From assembly GCA_009838645.1 (NCBI GenBank), contig VXRC01000010.1:1-36414 (forward strand): a stretch of 36,414 bases of DNA, in the 5' to 3' direction. This document shows, in pieces, positions 18,784 to 26,192 of the stretch. Positions within the stretch are counted from its first letter, which is position 1; each line of letters begins with the position of its first letter. The notes beneath the pieces are model-generated. The model worked only from the letters and a program-made list of their open reading frames with translations, made no database searches and had not been told where the DNA came from. Source of the stretch: Gemmatimonadota bacterium (GTDB lineage Bacteria; JAAXHH01). Made by a program: the position numbers and the translations under genes.

Positions 18784-18981
18784 GTTATTCAACTTTCAGC
18801 AATAACTATCGCCGTTATTCTTATTTGGTGCCTAATTTAGAATAAGGCTCGTTGTTACGCAAGTAGAATCATCAGAAGCCGTGCTTTGAACCCAATGACC
18901 AAGGGCTGATGTCCGCTATTCCAATTTAAAGAATAAGGGAGGGCGTTATTCCATTTTAGGTCGTAAATTAGAATAACGCCC
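18784..18981. promoter_or_regulatory. Array of TTATTC/GAATAA inverted repeats upstream of fic
   Basis: Four dyads lie between the Fic start and the end of the vWA gene: 18784-18806 (GTTATT/AATAAC), 18815-18845 (TTATTC/GAATAA), 18917-18935 (TATTC/GAATA) and 18941-18981. The last has perfect 11-bp arms GGGCGTTATTC and GAATAACGCCC around 19 nt. Direct copies TAATTTAGAATAA (18833) and TAAATTAGAATAA (18964) differ by one base. The region is AT-rich. The most likely role is a binding array for the winged-helix domain of the Fic protein, which would make it autoregulated. A remnant of a mobile element is an alternative. Confidence 0.6.
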
Positions 18982-19016
18982 GGGCAAATAGACGTCGTCA
19001 TGGCTACCGAGCCCGA

Positions 19017-19051
19017 TGCAGCACACTCATGCAGCACACTTGCAGCACACT
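19017..19051 (+). repeat. Three copies of an 11-bp repeat next to the vWA stop
   Basis: TGCAGCACACT occurs at 19017-19027, 19030-19040 and 19041-19051, the last two directly adjacent. It lies about 30 bp beyond the 3' end of the minus-strand vWA gene. It resembles the other short tandem duplications found beside stop codons in this window. Confidence 0.8.
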
Positions 19052-19082
19052 TGAGCCATGAAGCCGGAAGGACTTTCCGCCC

Positions 19083-20177
19083 CTAGTTCACCCGGCGGCG
19101 GCGGTTCTTCACGTAGTCCACGAGGATGTATTCACCCAGGCTGTCGAGGGAGGAGTAGTAGGCCCGGCCGTGGTTCATCTCCGTGAGTTTCTCGACGAAA
19201 CCGACCAGGTAGGGATCCTGGGTGACCATGAAGGTGCTGATGGTGATCTTCTCGCGGCGGCAGGTCATGGCCTCGTCGAGGGTCCGGTTCACGATCCGGG
19301 GGTCCAGCCCGAAGGAATTCAGGTAAAGGCGGCCGTTCCGGTCGTAGATGGCCGAGGGCTTGCCGTCGGTGATCATGAAGATCTGCTTGTTGACGTTGCG
19401 GGTCCGCCGCAGGATGTTCCGGGCCATGAGCAGGCCGGCCTTGGTGTTCGTGTGGTAGGGGCCGACCGAAACGTAGGGCAGGTCTTCGATCTTCACCTGC
19501 TTCGCGTCGTCGCCGAACAGGACCAGGTGCAGTTCGTCCTTCGGGTACTTGCGGATGATGAGTTCCGCCAGGGCCATGGCCACGCGCTTGGCCGGGGATA
19601 TGCGGTCTTCGCCGTACAGGATCATGCTGTGGCTGATGTCCAGGAGCATGACCGTGGCGCAGGACGTGGTGTGCTCGACCTCATAGACTTCGAAGTCGTC
19701 CTCGTGCAGGTCCAGGTCGAATCCGGACCGGCGGATCGCGTTGCCGATGGTGGAGGTGAAATCGACGTTCGACGCCTGGTCGCCGTACCGGTAGGGCCGC
19801 GTCTCGCTCAAACGCTCCACGCCCTCCCCTTCGAAGGGCGTCTCGTGGCCGCCGCTCAGCCCCTTCTTCAGGCTGCTGTAGACGAACCGGAGCGAGTCCT
19901 CCCGGATGCGCCGCCCGCCCTTTTCGGTGAGGGTGAAGGCGTTGTCGTCCTGCTTCACGTAGCCCCGCTTCTCGAGTTCCTTGACGAAGGCCTCGTAGGA
20001 CATCTCATCGTCGAAGATGCCCTGCCGCTGGTCGATATAGCGCATCCACTTCAGGGCTTCTTCCACGTCGCCGCTCGTGTGGATGAGGATCTGGCTCAGC
20101 AGGCCCAGGAGCTGTTCGAGGCGGTCCTCGGCGTCATCGACCCGCGGTATCCATTTGGTGTATTGAATGCCGATCAC
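19083..20177 (-). CDS. von Willebrand factor type A domain protein
   Basis: From the GTG at 20177 the protein has 364 residues. The N-terminal part (1-165) is helical, with a stretch LSQILIHTSGDVEEALKWM like the helical front domain of bacterial vWA proteins paired with MoxR-type ATPases. The vWA domain starts near residue 173 with an intact metal site: Asp180-Ile-Ser182-His-Ser184, Thr245 and Asp271 (in ITDGKPS). Such proteins usually act with an AAA+ ATPase in protein or metal-cofactor maturation, but no ATPase gene is adjacent. The upstream neighbour is mraY, 144 bp away. The start is uncertain; a longer frame opens at 20294 but would run close to mraY and has a low-complexity basic front. 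Confidence 0.85.
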   Translation of the reverse strand: MIGIQYTKWIPRVDDAEDRLEQLLGLLSQILIHTSGDVEEALKWMRYIDQRQGIFDDEMSYEAFVKELEKRGYVKQDDNAFTLTEKGGRRIREDSLRFVYSSLKKGLSGGHETPFEGEGVERLSETRPYRYGDQASNVDFTSTIGNAIRRSGFDLDLHEDDFEVYEVEHTTSCATVMLLDISHSMILYGEDRISPAKRVAMALAELIIRKYPKDELHLVLFGDDAKQVKIEDLPYVSVGPYHTNTKAGLLMARNILRRTRNVNKQIFMITDGKPSAIYDRNGRLYLNSFGLDPRIVNRTLDEAMTCRREKITISTFMVTQDPYLVGFVEKLTEMNHGRAYYSSLDSLGEYILVDYVKNRRRRVN

Positions 20178-20321
20178 TTGAGGTTGCCGTCCTTTCAACG
20201 GTCCACCGGCCGTCCGTCGCGCGCAGTCACCGCCCGGCCGTCGCGCACGATCCGCGCGCATTCTTTGGCGACTTCGTTCACAGCCTTGCCGCAACGCCGT
20301 TCTTTCACGCCTTTCCGACGC

Positions 20322-21431
20322 CTATCTGATCTTCAGGGTCGACAGGCCGATGATCGCCAGGATGCCCGCGATAATCCAGAACCGGATCACGACCTTGGTC
20401 TCGGCCAGGCCCCGGTACTGGAAGGCGTGATGGAGCGGCGCCATGTAGAAGATGCGCCGGCCGAGCCACTTGATCCCGATCTTCTCCTGGACCAGGACCG
20501 AGAAGGCCATGGCCACGAAGATCCCGCCGGTGATGACGAAGAGGAACTCCTGCTTGAGCAGCACGGCGAGCGTGCCGACGATCCCGCCCAGGGGCAGGGC
20601 ACCCACGTCGCCCATGAAGACCTGGGCGGGATAGGCGTTGTACCAGAGAAACCCCATGCAGGCGCCGAAGACCCCGGCGCAGATCACCGTCAGCTCGCCG
20701 CTGCCCGGGAGGAAGGTGAACTGCAGGTAGCCCGAGTAGATGGCGTTTCCGATGACGTAGGCGAACACCCCGTACACGACCACCGTGAACGAGACCGGGA
20801 CGATGGACAGTCCGTCCAGGCCGTCGGCGAAATTCACCGCGTTGGCGATGGCCACGATGACGAAGGCGATGAAAGGCAGGTACCACCAGCCCAGGTCGAG
20901 GACCGGGTCCTTGACGAAGGGGAGATAGAGTTCGGAGGCGATTTCGGCCGACACGGGCGACAGGCCGGGCAGCAGGAAGACCAGGCCGAAACCGAAGCCG
21001 AAGACCGCCTGGAAGAAGAGCTTGGTGGCCTGGGTCAGGCCGCGGTCGCTGTCCCGGTGCCTGATCTTGCGGTAGTCGTCGATGAATCCGAACAGGGTGA
21101 ACCAGATCAGGGCGCACAGGAAAACCAGGGTGAAACGGTTGAAAAGGTCGCTCCAGAGCAGCACGCTGGCGAAGATGGCCGCGACGATCAGCAGGCCGCC
21201 CATGAGCGGCGTGCCGGCCTTCGAGGCGGAGGATATCGCGCCGTGCGCCCGGGGATTGTCCCGCACGTGGTTCACGTACAGCAGGCGGATGATGCGCTGG
21301 CCGAAGAGCAGCGTGACGCCGAACCCCGTCAGCGCCGCGCAGATCGCGCGGAAGCTCAGGTACTGGAAGAGGCGCAGAAACGAGAGCGCATCGACAGTAT
21401 CGAAGAGATAGGTGACGAGGTGATAGATCAT
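20322..21431 (-). CDS. mraY: Phospho-N-acetylmuramoyl-pentapeptide transferase
   Basis: The 369-residue membrane protein has about ten hydrophobic helices and the usual MraY length. Motifs are AGTPLMGG (72-79), FIDDYRK (116-122) with the Asp pair 118-119, NAVNFADGLDGL (197-208), GDVGALPLGG (274-283) and APLHHAFQ (331-338). It makes lipid I from UDP-MurNAc-pentapeptide and undecaprenyl phosphate at the inner membrane. The normal HHH triplet is HHA here, the third His being lost. Gln in place of Glu after it is, as I recall, common in Bacteroidetes relatives. The start lies 7 bp after the murG stop, without a clear ribosome binding site, so translation is probably coupled. Confidence 0.93.
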   Translation of the reverse strand: MIYHLVTYLFDTVDALSFLRLFQYLSFRAICAALTGFGVTLLFGQRIIRLLYVNHVRDNPRAHGAISSASKAGTPLMGGLLIVAAIFASVLLWSDLFNRFTLVFLCALIWFTLFGFIDDYRKIRHRDSDRGLTQATKLFFQAVFGFGFGLVFLLPGLSPVSAEIASELYLPFVKDPVLDLGWWYLPFIAFVIVAIANAVNFADGLDGLSIVPVSFTVVVYGVFAYVIGNAIYSGYLQFTFLPGSGELTVICAGVFGACMGFLWYNAYPAQVFMGDVGALPLGGIVGTLAVLLKQEFLFVITGGIFVAMAFSVLVQEKIGIKWLGRRIFYMAPLHHAFQYRGLAETKVVIRFWIIAGILAIIGLSTLKIR

Positions 21432-21438
21432 GGGGCGC

Positions 21439-23709
21439 TCAAGGGGTTCCCTGCTGGTTTCGAATCATGCCGAACAGACGGTTCAGCGTCCGCTTGATCG
21501 GAAAGTCCGGTTCGAAGTGATTCGACGTGACCAGTATTTCGTCGAGCTCTTCGAGCAGTCCGTCCAGGTCGACGATCATCTTCCGCCCGACCAGGTCGGC
21601 CAACGCGTCGATGACGGCCTGGCGCACCTTCCCGTTGGGGTCCTGGTAGAACGGCCTGAGCCACTCCGCGACGGCGCCGTCGCCCATCCTGCCCAGGGCG
21701 CGTATGGCGGCGGACCGGATCTCGAAGGACGATTCCCGCAAAAGGCCGCGTAATCCGTTCAGCGCCTCCTCGTCCCTTTCCCCATCAGCGTCCGCTGTTC
21801 CCGGTCCGTGGGCGAGGCCGGCAAAGGCCAGGGCCGCGGCGGACCGCACTTCGTAATAGGGATCCGACAGCAAATCCAGCAGCACGGCGCGCACCGATGC
21901 ATCGTACACGCCGAGCCGGCCGATCGCCGTCACGGCGTTGCGGCGGATGAAGCCGACCTGCCGGTAGTCGCCGCCGAGGAGGCGTTGGAAGAAGGGCGCC
22001 GGCGTCCGGTCGCGCAGCAGCGCGAGGAGGAATGGCAGGCGGTCGCGGTAGCCGAGCAGGCCGGCCAGCTTTACGCCCTCGTTCCGAATGGGCCACCGCT
22101 CGTCCTTGAGGAATCCGTCGACCCGGTACTTCAGGTAGTCTTCGCCCACGGATTCGATGAAACCCTTGTCGCGCCCATCGGCGAAACGCCGGACCAGCGC
22201 AAAGGGGGACAGCGCGGATGCCGGCGGTTCGTCTTGGCCGCCCTGGTCGCCCTGGTTGCCCTGGTTGCCCTGGTTGCCCGATTCGGCATCTCCGGCGGCG
22301 CCGTGTTCGTCGGGTCTTCCGTTGGAACGAACGTGGTCCGCCGGGCGGTCCGGGCGGTCCGGGTGGTCCGGGTGGTCCACGCGGTCCAGGTGGTCCGGGT
22401 GGCCCGCAAGCATCTGGTCCAAATGGTCGACGATCCGGTCCAGTCCGCTTCGGTCGAAGGTCTCGCGGGCCCGGCGGCTCATGGCGGCATGACCGGCCGG
22501 GTCGTCCAGGATTTCGAGGACCAGGCGGGCCAGGCGCTCCCCGTCGACCACGCCGATGGTCTGGCCGTCCTCAGCGGTAATCGATTCGTACACGACGCGG
22601 GCCGCGCCCCTCAATTCGAGCGTCCTGGCGTTCACGGCCTGGTGGTCGCCGGGCGCGTAGGGCAGCGGCACCAGGATGGAAGGGATCCCGCAAATGCCGA
22701 TCTCGGTAACGACGCCGGCGCTGGCCCTGCCGATGACCAGGTCGCTGGCAGCGTAGAGCGTTTCGATTTCGTGGGAGTAATCCGACTGGTGGTATCTCGA
22801 CAGGTGTTCACCGGCGAGGGCGAGCCGTTCCAGGCGGTTCCGGGTGTCTGCCCCGGCGTCGTAATCCGGGCTACGTGTCTGGCCGATGACGTGGATGACG
22901 TGGAGGTCCGGCCGGGCAAGCAGACAGGGCAGCGCGTCGACCACGGCCCGGTTGATGGACCGGGCGCCCGACGAAGCGCCGAAGGCGAATACGATCTTCG
23001 CGTCGGACGGCAGGCCCAGCGAGGCCCGCGCGGCGTCCCGGGACACGGCGCCGATCTCGCGCCGCACCGGGTAGCCCGACCACGTCGTCTTTTCCGGAGG
23101 GAAATACCGCAGCGACGCTTCGAAGGAAACCCCGATGCGATCCGCGATGCGGCCCGCGAGCCGGTTGACCTTTCCGGGCACGACGTTCTGCTCGTGGACG
23201 AAACACCGGCGACCGCCCGAGAGGCGGAGCGATTTGAGGATCCAGTGGGCCAGGAGGACCGGACTGCTGGCGTAGCCGCCCGTGGCGACGATCATGCGGG
23301 GCCGGTGTCTCGACAGGTGGAACAGGCTCTGGAGGACGCCGAATCCGGTGCTGACCGCGAAGCGCAGTAGCGCGAGCGGCGGCCTGCCCGACGGCAGGCC
23401 GCGGGCATGGACCAGGTCGATCGGATAGCCCCTCTTCGGCACGAGGGAGGCTTCCATTCTGCCCCGCGCGCCGACGTACACGACGCGGGCTTCGGGGTTC
23501 CGTGCCCGCACCTCGTCGGCGATGGCCAGCCCGGGATATACGTGGCCTCCCGTCCCGCCCCCGGTAAACACGTAGGTCAGCGGACGCTTTCGGACTGGCG
23601 GCTTCGGCGCAGCCGCCGTGGCGTCCGTATTCCGTGTTGCCGCGGTGACCTTCGGCGCTTCCTCGTCCGGTGGTTGTTCCGCATCCTGTTTCGAGGTGAT
23701 CTGAGACAT
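21439..23709 (-). CDS. murG: MurG fused to a C-terminal HEAT-repeat domain
   Basis: From ATG 23709 the product has 756 residues, about twice normal MurG (around 360). Residues 1-43 are a disordered Ala/Pro/Thr-rich lead. MurG spans about 44-435: [11 protein letters not shown] (50-60), GGYASSP (144-150), [13 protein letters not shown] (172-184), SGYPVR (211-216), [10 protein letters not shown] (244-253) and a donor-site region [20 protein letters not shown] (327-346). It adds GlcNAc to lipid I to give lipid II. A linker of D-H-P-D and N-Q-G repeats (434-495) joins it to about 505-756, which shows HEAT-like helical repeats ([50 protein letters not shown]). Two glycine-rich spots differ from the usual GGSxGA and RAGA. 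The frame stays open to 24009, so a longer N-terminus with a hydrophobic segment (from 23919) is possible. Confidence 0.88.
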   Translation of the reverse strand: MSQITSKQDAEQPPDEEAPKVTAATRNTDATAAAPKPPVRKRPLTYVFTGGGTGGHVYPGLAIADEVRARNPEARVVYVGARGRMEASLVPKRGYPIDLVHARGLPSGRPPLALLRFAVSTGFGVLQSLFHLSRHRPRMIVATGGYASSPVLLAHWILKSLRLSGGRRCFVHEQNVVPGKVNRLAGRIADRIGVSFEASLRYFPPEKTTWSGYPVRREIGAVSRDAARASLGLPSDAKIVFAFGASSGARSINRAVVDALPCLLARPDLHVIHVIGQTRSPDYDAGADTRNRLERLALAGEHLSRYHQSDYSHEIETLYAASDLVIGRASAGVVTEIGICGIPSILVPLPYAPGDHQAVNARTLELRGAARVVYESITAEDGQTIGVVDGERLARLVLEILDDPAGHAAMSRRARETFDRSGLDRIVDHLDQMLAGHPDHLDRVDHPDHPDRPDRPADHVRSNGRPDEHGAAGDAESGNQGNQGNQGDQGGQDEPPASALSPFALVRRFADGRDKGFIESVGEDYLKYRVDGFLKDERWPIRNEGVKLAGLLGYRDRLPFLLALLRDRTPAPFFQRLLGGDYRQVGFIRRNAVTAIGRLGVYDASVRAVLLDLLSDPYYEVRSAAALAFAGLAHGPGTADADGERDEEALNGLRGLLRESSFEIRSAAIRALGRMGDGAVAEWLRPFYQDPNGKVRQAVIDALADLVGRKMIVDLDGLLEELDEILVTSNHFEPDFPIKRTLNRLFGMIRNQQGTP
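22243..22278 (+). repeat. Four 9-bp in-frame repeats in the MurG linker
   Basis: CTGGTTGCC occurs three times in direct succession (22252-22278) after one variant CTGGTCGCC (22243-22251). On the coding minus strand they encode Asn-Gln-Gly and Asp-Gln-Gly triplets. The 9-bp period keeps the frame, so copy number can change without breaking the fusion. Confidence 0.9.
22334..22407 (+). repeat. GGTCC-rich 9-bp repeats in the MurG linker
   Basis: Units related to CGGGTGGTC repeat with a 9-bp period over about 74 bp. On the minus strand they encode the Asp-His-Pro and Asp-Arg-Pro tripeptide pattern just after the MurG domain. The low complexity indicates slippage; individual units are degenerate. 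Confidence 0.8.
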
Positions 23710-24001
23710 GGGCGGGGGTTCCGCTATCGGCAACGCGGGCACGCTGGAGAGACGCGACGACTTTAACCAATGGACGTTGGCAGGTCGCTTCGGTTCCGGA
23801 ACGCGTACGATTAGCATCGAGGTTACTGCCACGACACAAAGCGCCAGAGGCCGCTTTATGAGGGGTACAGGGGAATGTAGGGGAATGCGGGGTACTGTCA
23901 AGCCGTAATGTGGCTTCATCAGGGCGTCCGGACGGAGGGGTTTTACTGTCGTAGCGCAGAATTCTAAATGACATGAACAGGTAGAATGGATATGTTTATG
24001 G
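23710..24001. other. Divergent region between murG and the vapB-like gene
   Basis: If murG starts at 23709, these 292 bp separate two divergent genes. The minus-strand murG frame remains open across it, so part may be coding. It contains a tandem 10-bp repeat (AGGGGAATGT and AGGGGAATGC, 23869-23888). I see no convincing -35/-10 pair for either gene; TAGAAT at 23982-23987 is a possible -10 for the plus-strand gene, without a good -35. Confidence 0.6.
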
Positions 24002-24259
24002 ATGCGCATTACGATTCATATCGACGACAACCTGCACGCGGAACTGAAGAATATCGCGGCACGTACAGGAAGGACGCTGACCGCCGTCATCCACGACGCG
24101 CTACGAGACTCCCTGTCACGCCGACGCAACGCGAAACGACCCCCGGTCAACCTGCGGGTGTTCCACGGGACAGGGGTCATGCCCGGGGTGGACCTGAACG
24201 ACTCGGTCGCGCTCCTCGACCACATGGATGATGATCTAGGTCGTCCGCCGACCGTATAA
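24002..24259 (+). CDS. VapB-like ribbon-helix-helix antitoxin, orphan
   Basis: The 85-residue product has a MRITIHIDDNLHAELKNIA ribbon and helix, then RTLTAVIHDALRDSL, as in small ribbon-helix-helix DNA-binding antitoxins. The tail VFHGTGVMPGVDLNDSVALLD matches the toxin-binding end of VapB proteins that pair with PIN-domain VapC toxins (seen as PPVNLRVFHG and PGVDLNDSVALLD). No VapC follows: the next gene encodes a DUF1801 protein 18 bp later. Either the toxin was lost or it is encoded elsewhere. The ribosome binding site is weak, so the start is moderately sure. Confidence 0.78.
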   Translation: MRITIHIDDNLHAELKNIAARTGRTLTAVIHDALRDSLSRRRNAKRPPVNLRVFHGTGVMPGVDLNDSVALLDHMDDDLGRPPTV

Positions 24260-24277
24260 TCCACGGAGCCAGTAACC

Positions 24278-24697
24278 ATGTCCGATATCAAGACCCGGCC
24301 CACCGACGCGAGCGTCGACGCATTCATTGACGCGGTGGACCATCCGCGCAGGCGCGAAGACGCGCGTACGTTAATGGATCTCATGCAACGGGTGACGGGC
24401 GAAGAGCCCGTGATGTGGGGACCGTCGATCGTGGGGTACGGAAGCTACCACTACCGGTACGCGAGCGGTCAGGAAGCAGACTGGCCCGTCGTGGGGTTCT
24501 CGCCGCGCAAACAGAACCTGTCGATTTACATCATGACCGGGTTCGAAGCGTCTGACGCGTTGCTTTCCCACCTGGGCAAGCACAAGACCGGCAAGTCCTG
24601 CCTGTACGTCAACAAGCTGGCCGACGTGGACCTGGACGTGCTGGAAAGCCTGGTCCGCGCGTCGGTCGCGGAGATGAAACGAAGGTATCCGGGCTGA
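24278..24697 (+). CDS. DUF1801 (YdhG-like) domain protein
   Basis: The 139-residue product matches DUF1801: EEPVMWGPSIVGYGSYHYRY in the middle, VVGFSPRKQNLSIYIMTGF and the end with NKLADVDLDVLESLV. The fold is small and alpha-beta; the biochemical role is unknown. GGAG at 24265-24268 is 9 bp from the ATG. It is probably cotranscribed with the antitoxin-like gene before it, but a functional link is unproven. Confidence 0.85.
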   Translation: MSDIKTRPTDASVDAFIDAVDHPRRREDARTLMDLMQRVTGEEPVMWGPSIVGYGSYHYRYASGQEADWPVVGFSPRKQNLSIYIMTGFEASDALLSHLGKHKTGKSCLYVNKLADVDLDVLESLVRASVAEMKRRYPG

Positions 24698-24809
24698 CCG
24701 GAGCGGCGGTCCGGAATCCCCGGCGCGCCTTTCTTTCAGGGCGGGTTACGACGGGTAGCAAATAGTATAAGGAGGACCCGATTAAGTTCGATGCAATGAC
24801 CGAGTATAC

Positions 24810-24838
24810 TTGACAAATTTTGGTTTTGGGGTTATAAT
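24810..24838 (+). promoter_or_regulatory. Perfect-consensus sigma-70 promoter
   Basis: TTGACA (24810-24815) and TATAAT (24833-24838) are separated by exactly 17 bp of AT-rich sequence. Both hexamers match the consensus at every position. Transcription would begin near 24845, giving a leader of about 69 nt before the lipoprotein ATG at 24914 with GGAGG at 24903-24907. It likely drives the lipoprotein gene and perhaps secDF. Confidence 0.88.
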
Positions 24839-24913
24839 TGTGGACGATCTGAAATCTATATATGCCGTGAATCAAGGTGATTCAACGGTGAAACTCTCAA
24901 ACGGAGGAATCCA

Positions 24914-26083
24914 ATGCGAGGTATATTCGTACTGCTGACCATGACCCTGGTCATGGGATGCGCAACCGAACCTGCGAACTTCGAGGAGCTCGTGGAGCGG
25001 TTGGACGCCACGGAACAGGAAATCCGCGCCAAGCAGGAAGAGATCCAGACGACGATAGCGACGTTCAACGAATCGAATCCCGACAGGCAGGTCGATGCGG
25101 AGTCGTTGACCAACATGGCGCTGAATCCTGACCACGAAGCCGTTTTGAATGAAATGCTGGCCGGCGAAGAGGACGTTTCGTACCGCGGTCTCGTGCAGGA
25201 GATCATCGATACCCGGGGCGAGGTCGCGGAGCTGCAGCAGCAGATGCAGGATCTTCGAGACGATCTGCCGGCGCCCTATACGGTTCAGCGCGGCGACTCC
25301 CACATCCAGGTCGCCCTGCAGTACCTCATGGAGAATCACGGCCTTTCGACCGCCGAAGCCAGCGACGTGGTCGAGCAGACCGCCCTGGTGGAGGACCTGA
25401 ACGTCGGCAACCAGATCTGGCTGCTCTACACGGACGGCATCCTCGGCTCGTACGTGACGCAGGGCACGGCGGACATGTCTCCGGGCCGTGCGCAACGCAT
25501 CGCCAGGGCGCGCATCAACCGCACCATCGCGACGTTGACCGACGAACGCGACGCGGCCGAGGCCCGGGCGGCTTTCATCGCCGATTCACTGGGCCAGGTC
25601 AAGGACATGCTCGAAGAGCGGATCGTGTTCCTGCGCAGCGAAGAAGAGCGTCTCAATGGACAGATCGCGATGCTGACCGACGCCCGTGACGAGGCACTGG
25701 CGCAGCGGGACATGGAGGAGCAGGCGAAGCTTGCGGCCGAGATGAAGCTGAACTCCATTTTCTTCGCCGTGAACACCATGGACCACTGGAAAGACTCGAT
25801 GGTCATCAAGGATCCGTTCTTCGGCGGCCCCCGCGTGGAATCTCTCTCCGGCGTTGATTTTTCCCAGTCCCAGGACCTGCGCGAAGGCACGGTACTCACG
25901 ATCGAACGCTCGGCCTTCCCGTCGCTGGACAGTATAAAGAAAGTGGACGTTTTCCCGCGCACCTTCAGGGACGGCCAGGACTACGTCGTCGCCTTCCATC
26001 CCTCGGGCGACCGGGTATCCATCGAACTGCTCGTGCCGGATAACTTCGCCGGACAGAACGTGCTTTTCGCCCTGAGAGACTAA
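24914..26083 (+). CDS. LysM-domain lipoprotein with coiled coils
   Basis: The 389-residue product has a lipoprotein signal ending LVMGC with the acylated Cys at 16. Residues 22-118 are helical with heptad-like Glu/Gln-rich stretches. A LysM-like domain lies at about 121-175 (PYTVQRGDSHIQVALQYL, LNVGNQIWLL). A long coiled coil (190-277) follows, then a C-terminal beta-rich domain (280-389) of the kind I have seen in LysM/coiled-coil proteins of Bacteroidetes relatives. It probably bridges a membrane and peptidoglycan. Its function is unknown. It has its own strong promoter and lies before secDF. Confidence 0.82.
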   Translation: MRGIFVLLTMTLVMGCATEPANFEELVERLDATEQEIRAKQEEIQTTIATFNESNPDRQVDAESLTNMALNPDHEAVLNEMLAGEEDVSYRGLVQEIIDTRGEVAELQQQMQDLRDDLPAPYTVQRGDSHIQVALQYLMENHGLSTAEASDVVEQTALVEDLNVGNQIWLLYTDGILGSYVTQGTADMSPGRAQRIARARINRTIATLTDERDAAEARAAFIADSLGQVKDMLEERIVFLRSEEERLNGQIAMLTDARDEALAQRDMEEQAKLAAEMKLNSIFFAVNTMDHWKDSMVIKDPFFGGPRVESLSGVDFSQSQDLREGTVLTIERSAFPSLDSIKKVDVFPRTFRDGQDYVVAFHPSGDRVSIELLVPDNFAGQNVLFALRD

Positions 26084-26133
26084 CGGCCAGATTCCCATCG
26101 AACAACTTGAATCATCTATACGCATCGCAGAAT

Positions 26134-26171
26134 CGAAGGCGGGTGGCAGGCAGTCAGGCAACCCGCCTTCG
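26134..26171 (+). promoter_or_regulatory. Hairpin in the secDF leader
   Basis: Perfect 11-bp arms CGAAGGCGGGT (26134-26144) and ACCCGCCTTCG (26161-26171) enclose 16 nt. A T-run does not follow, so it is not a standard terminator. It ends 6 bp before the secDF ribosome binding site (TAGGAG, 26178-26183). GCAGGC within the loop region could pair with GCCTGC (26171-26176) instead, giving an alternative fold near the binding site. It may be a Rho-type end for the lipoprotein transcript, or may control secDF translation. Confidence 0.6.
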
Positions 26172-26192
26172 CCTGCTTAGGAGCCGGGTTGC

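Larger units (their letters stand above)
18767..19082. other. Intergenic region between fic and the vWA gene
   Basis: These 316 bp hold no convincing gene on either strand. They contain the GAATAA inverted-repeat array (18784-18981) and a small tandem repeat (19017-19051). The promoter of fic must lie here, but I cannot place confident -35 and -10 hexamers because the AT-rich repeats give several weak matches. Confidence 0.8.

Noticed and set aside
19170-21497. A 775-codon plus-strand frame opposite the vWA and mraY genes
   Set aside because: The minus-strand genes have clear family motifs; the plus-strand product has none and shows composition typical of an antisense shadow.
22243-22407. 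Possible CRISPR-like repeat array
   Set aside because: Units are 9 bp, contiguous and in frame within murG, without spacers. They encode a protein linker.
21808-23370. A 520-codon plus-strand frame opposite murG
   Set aside because: No family similarity, and it runs through the linker repeats that make sense only on the minus strand.
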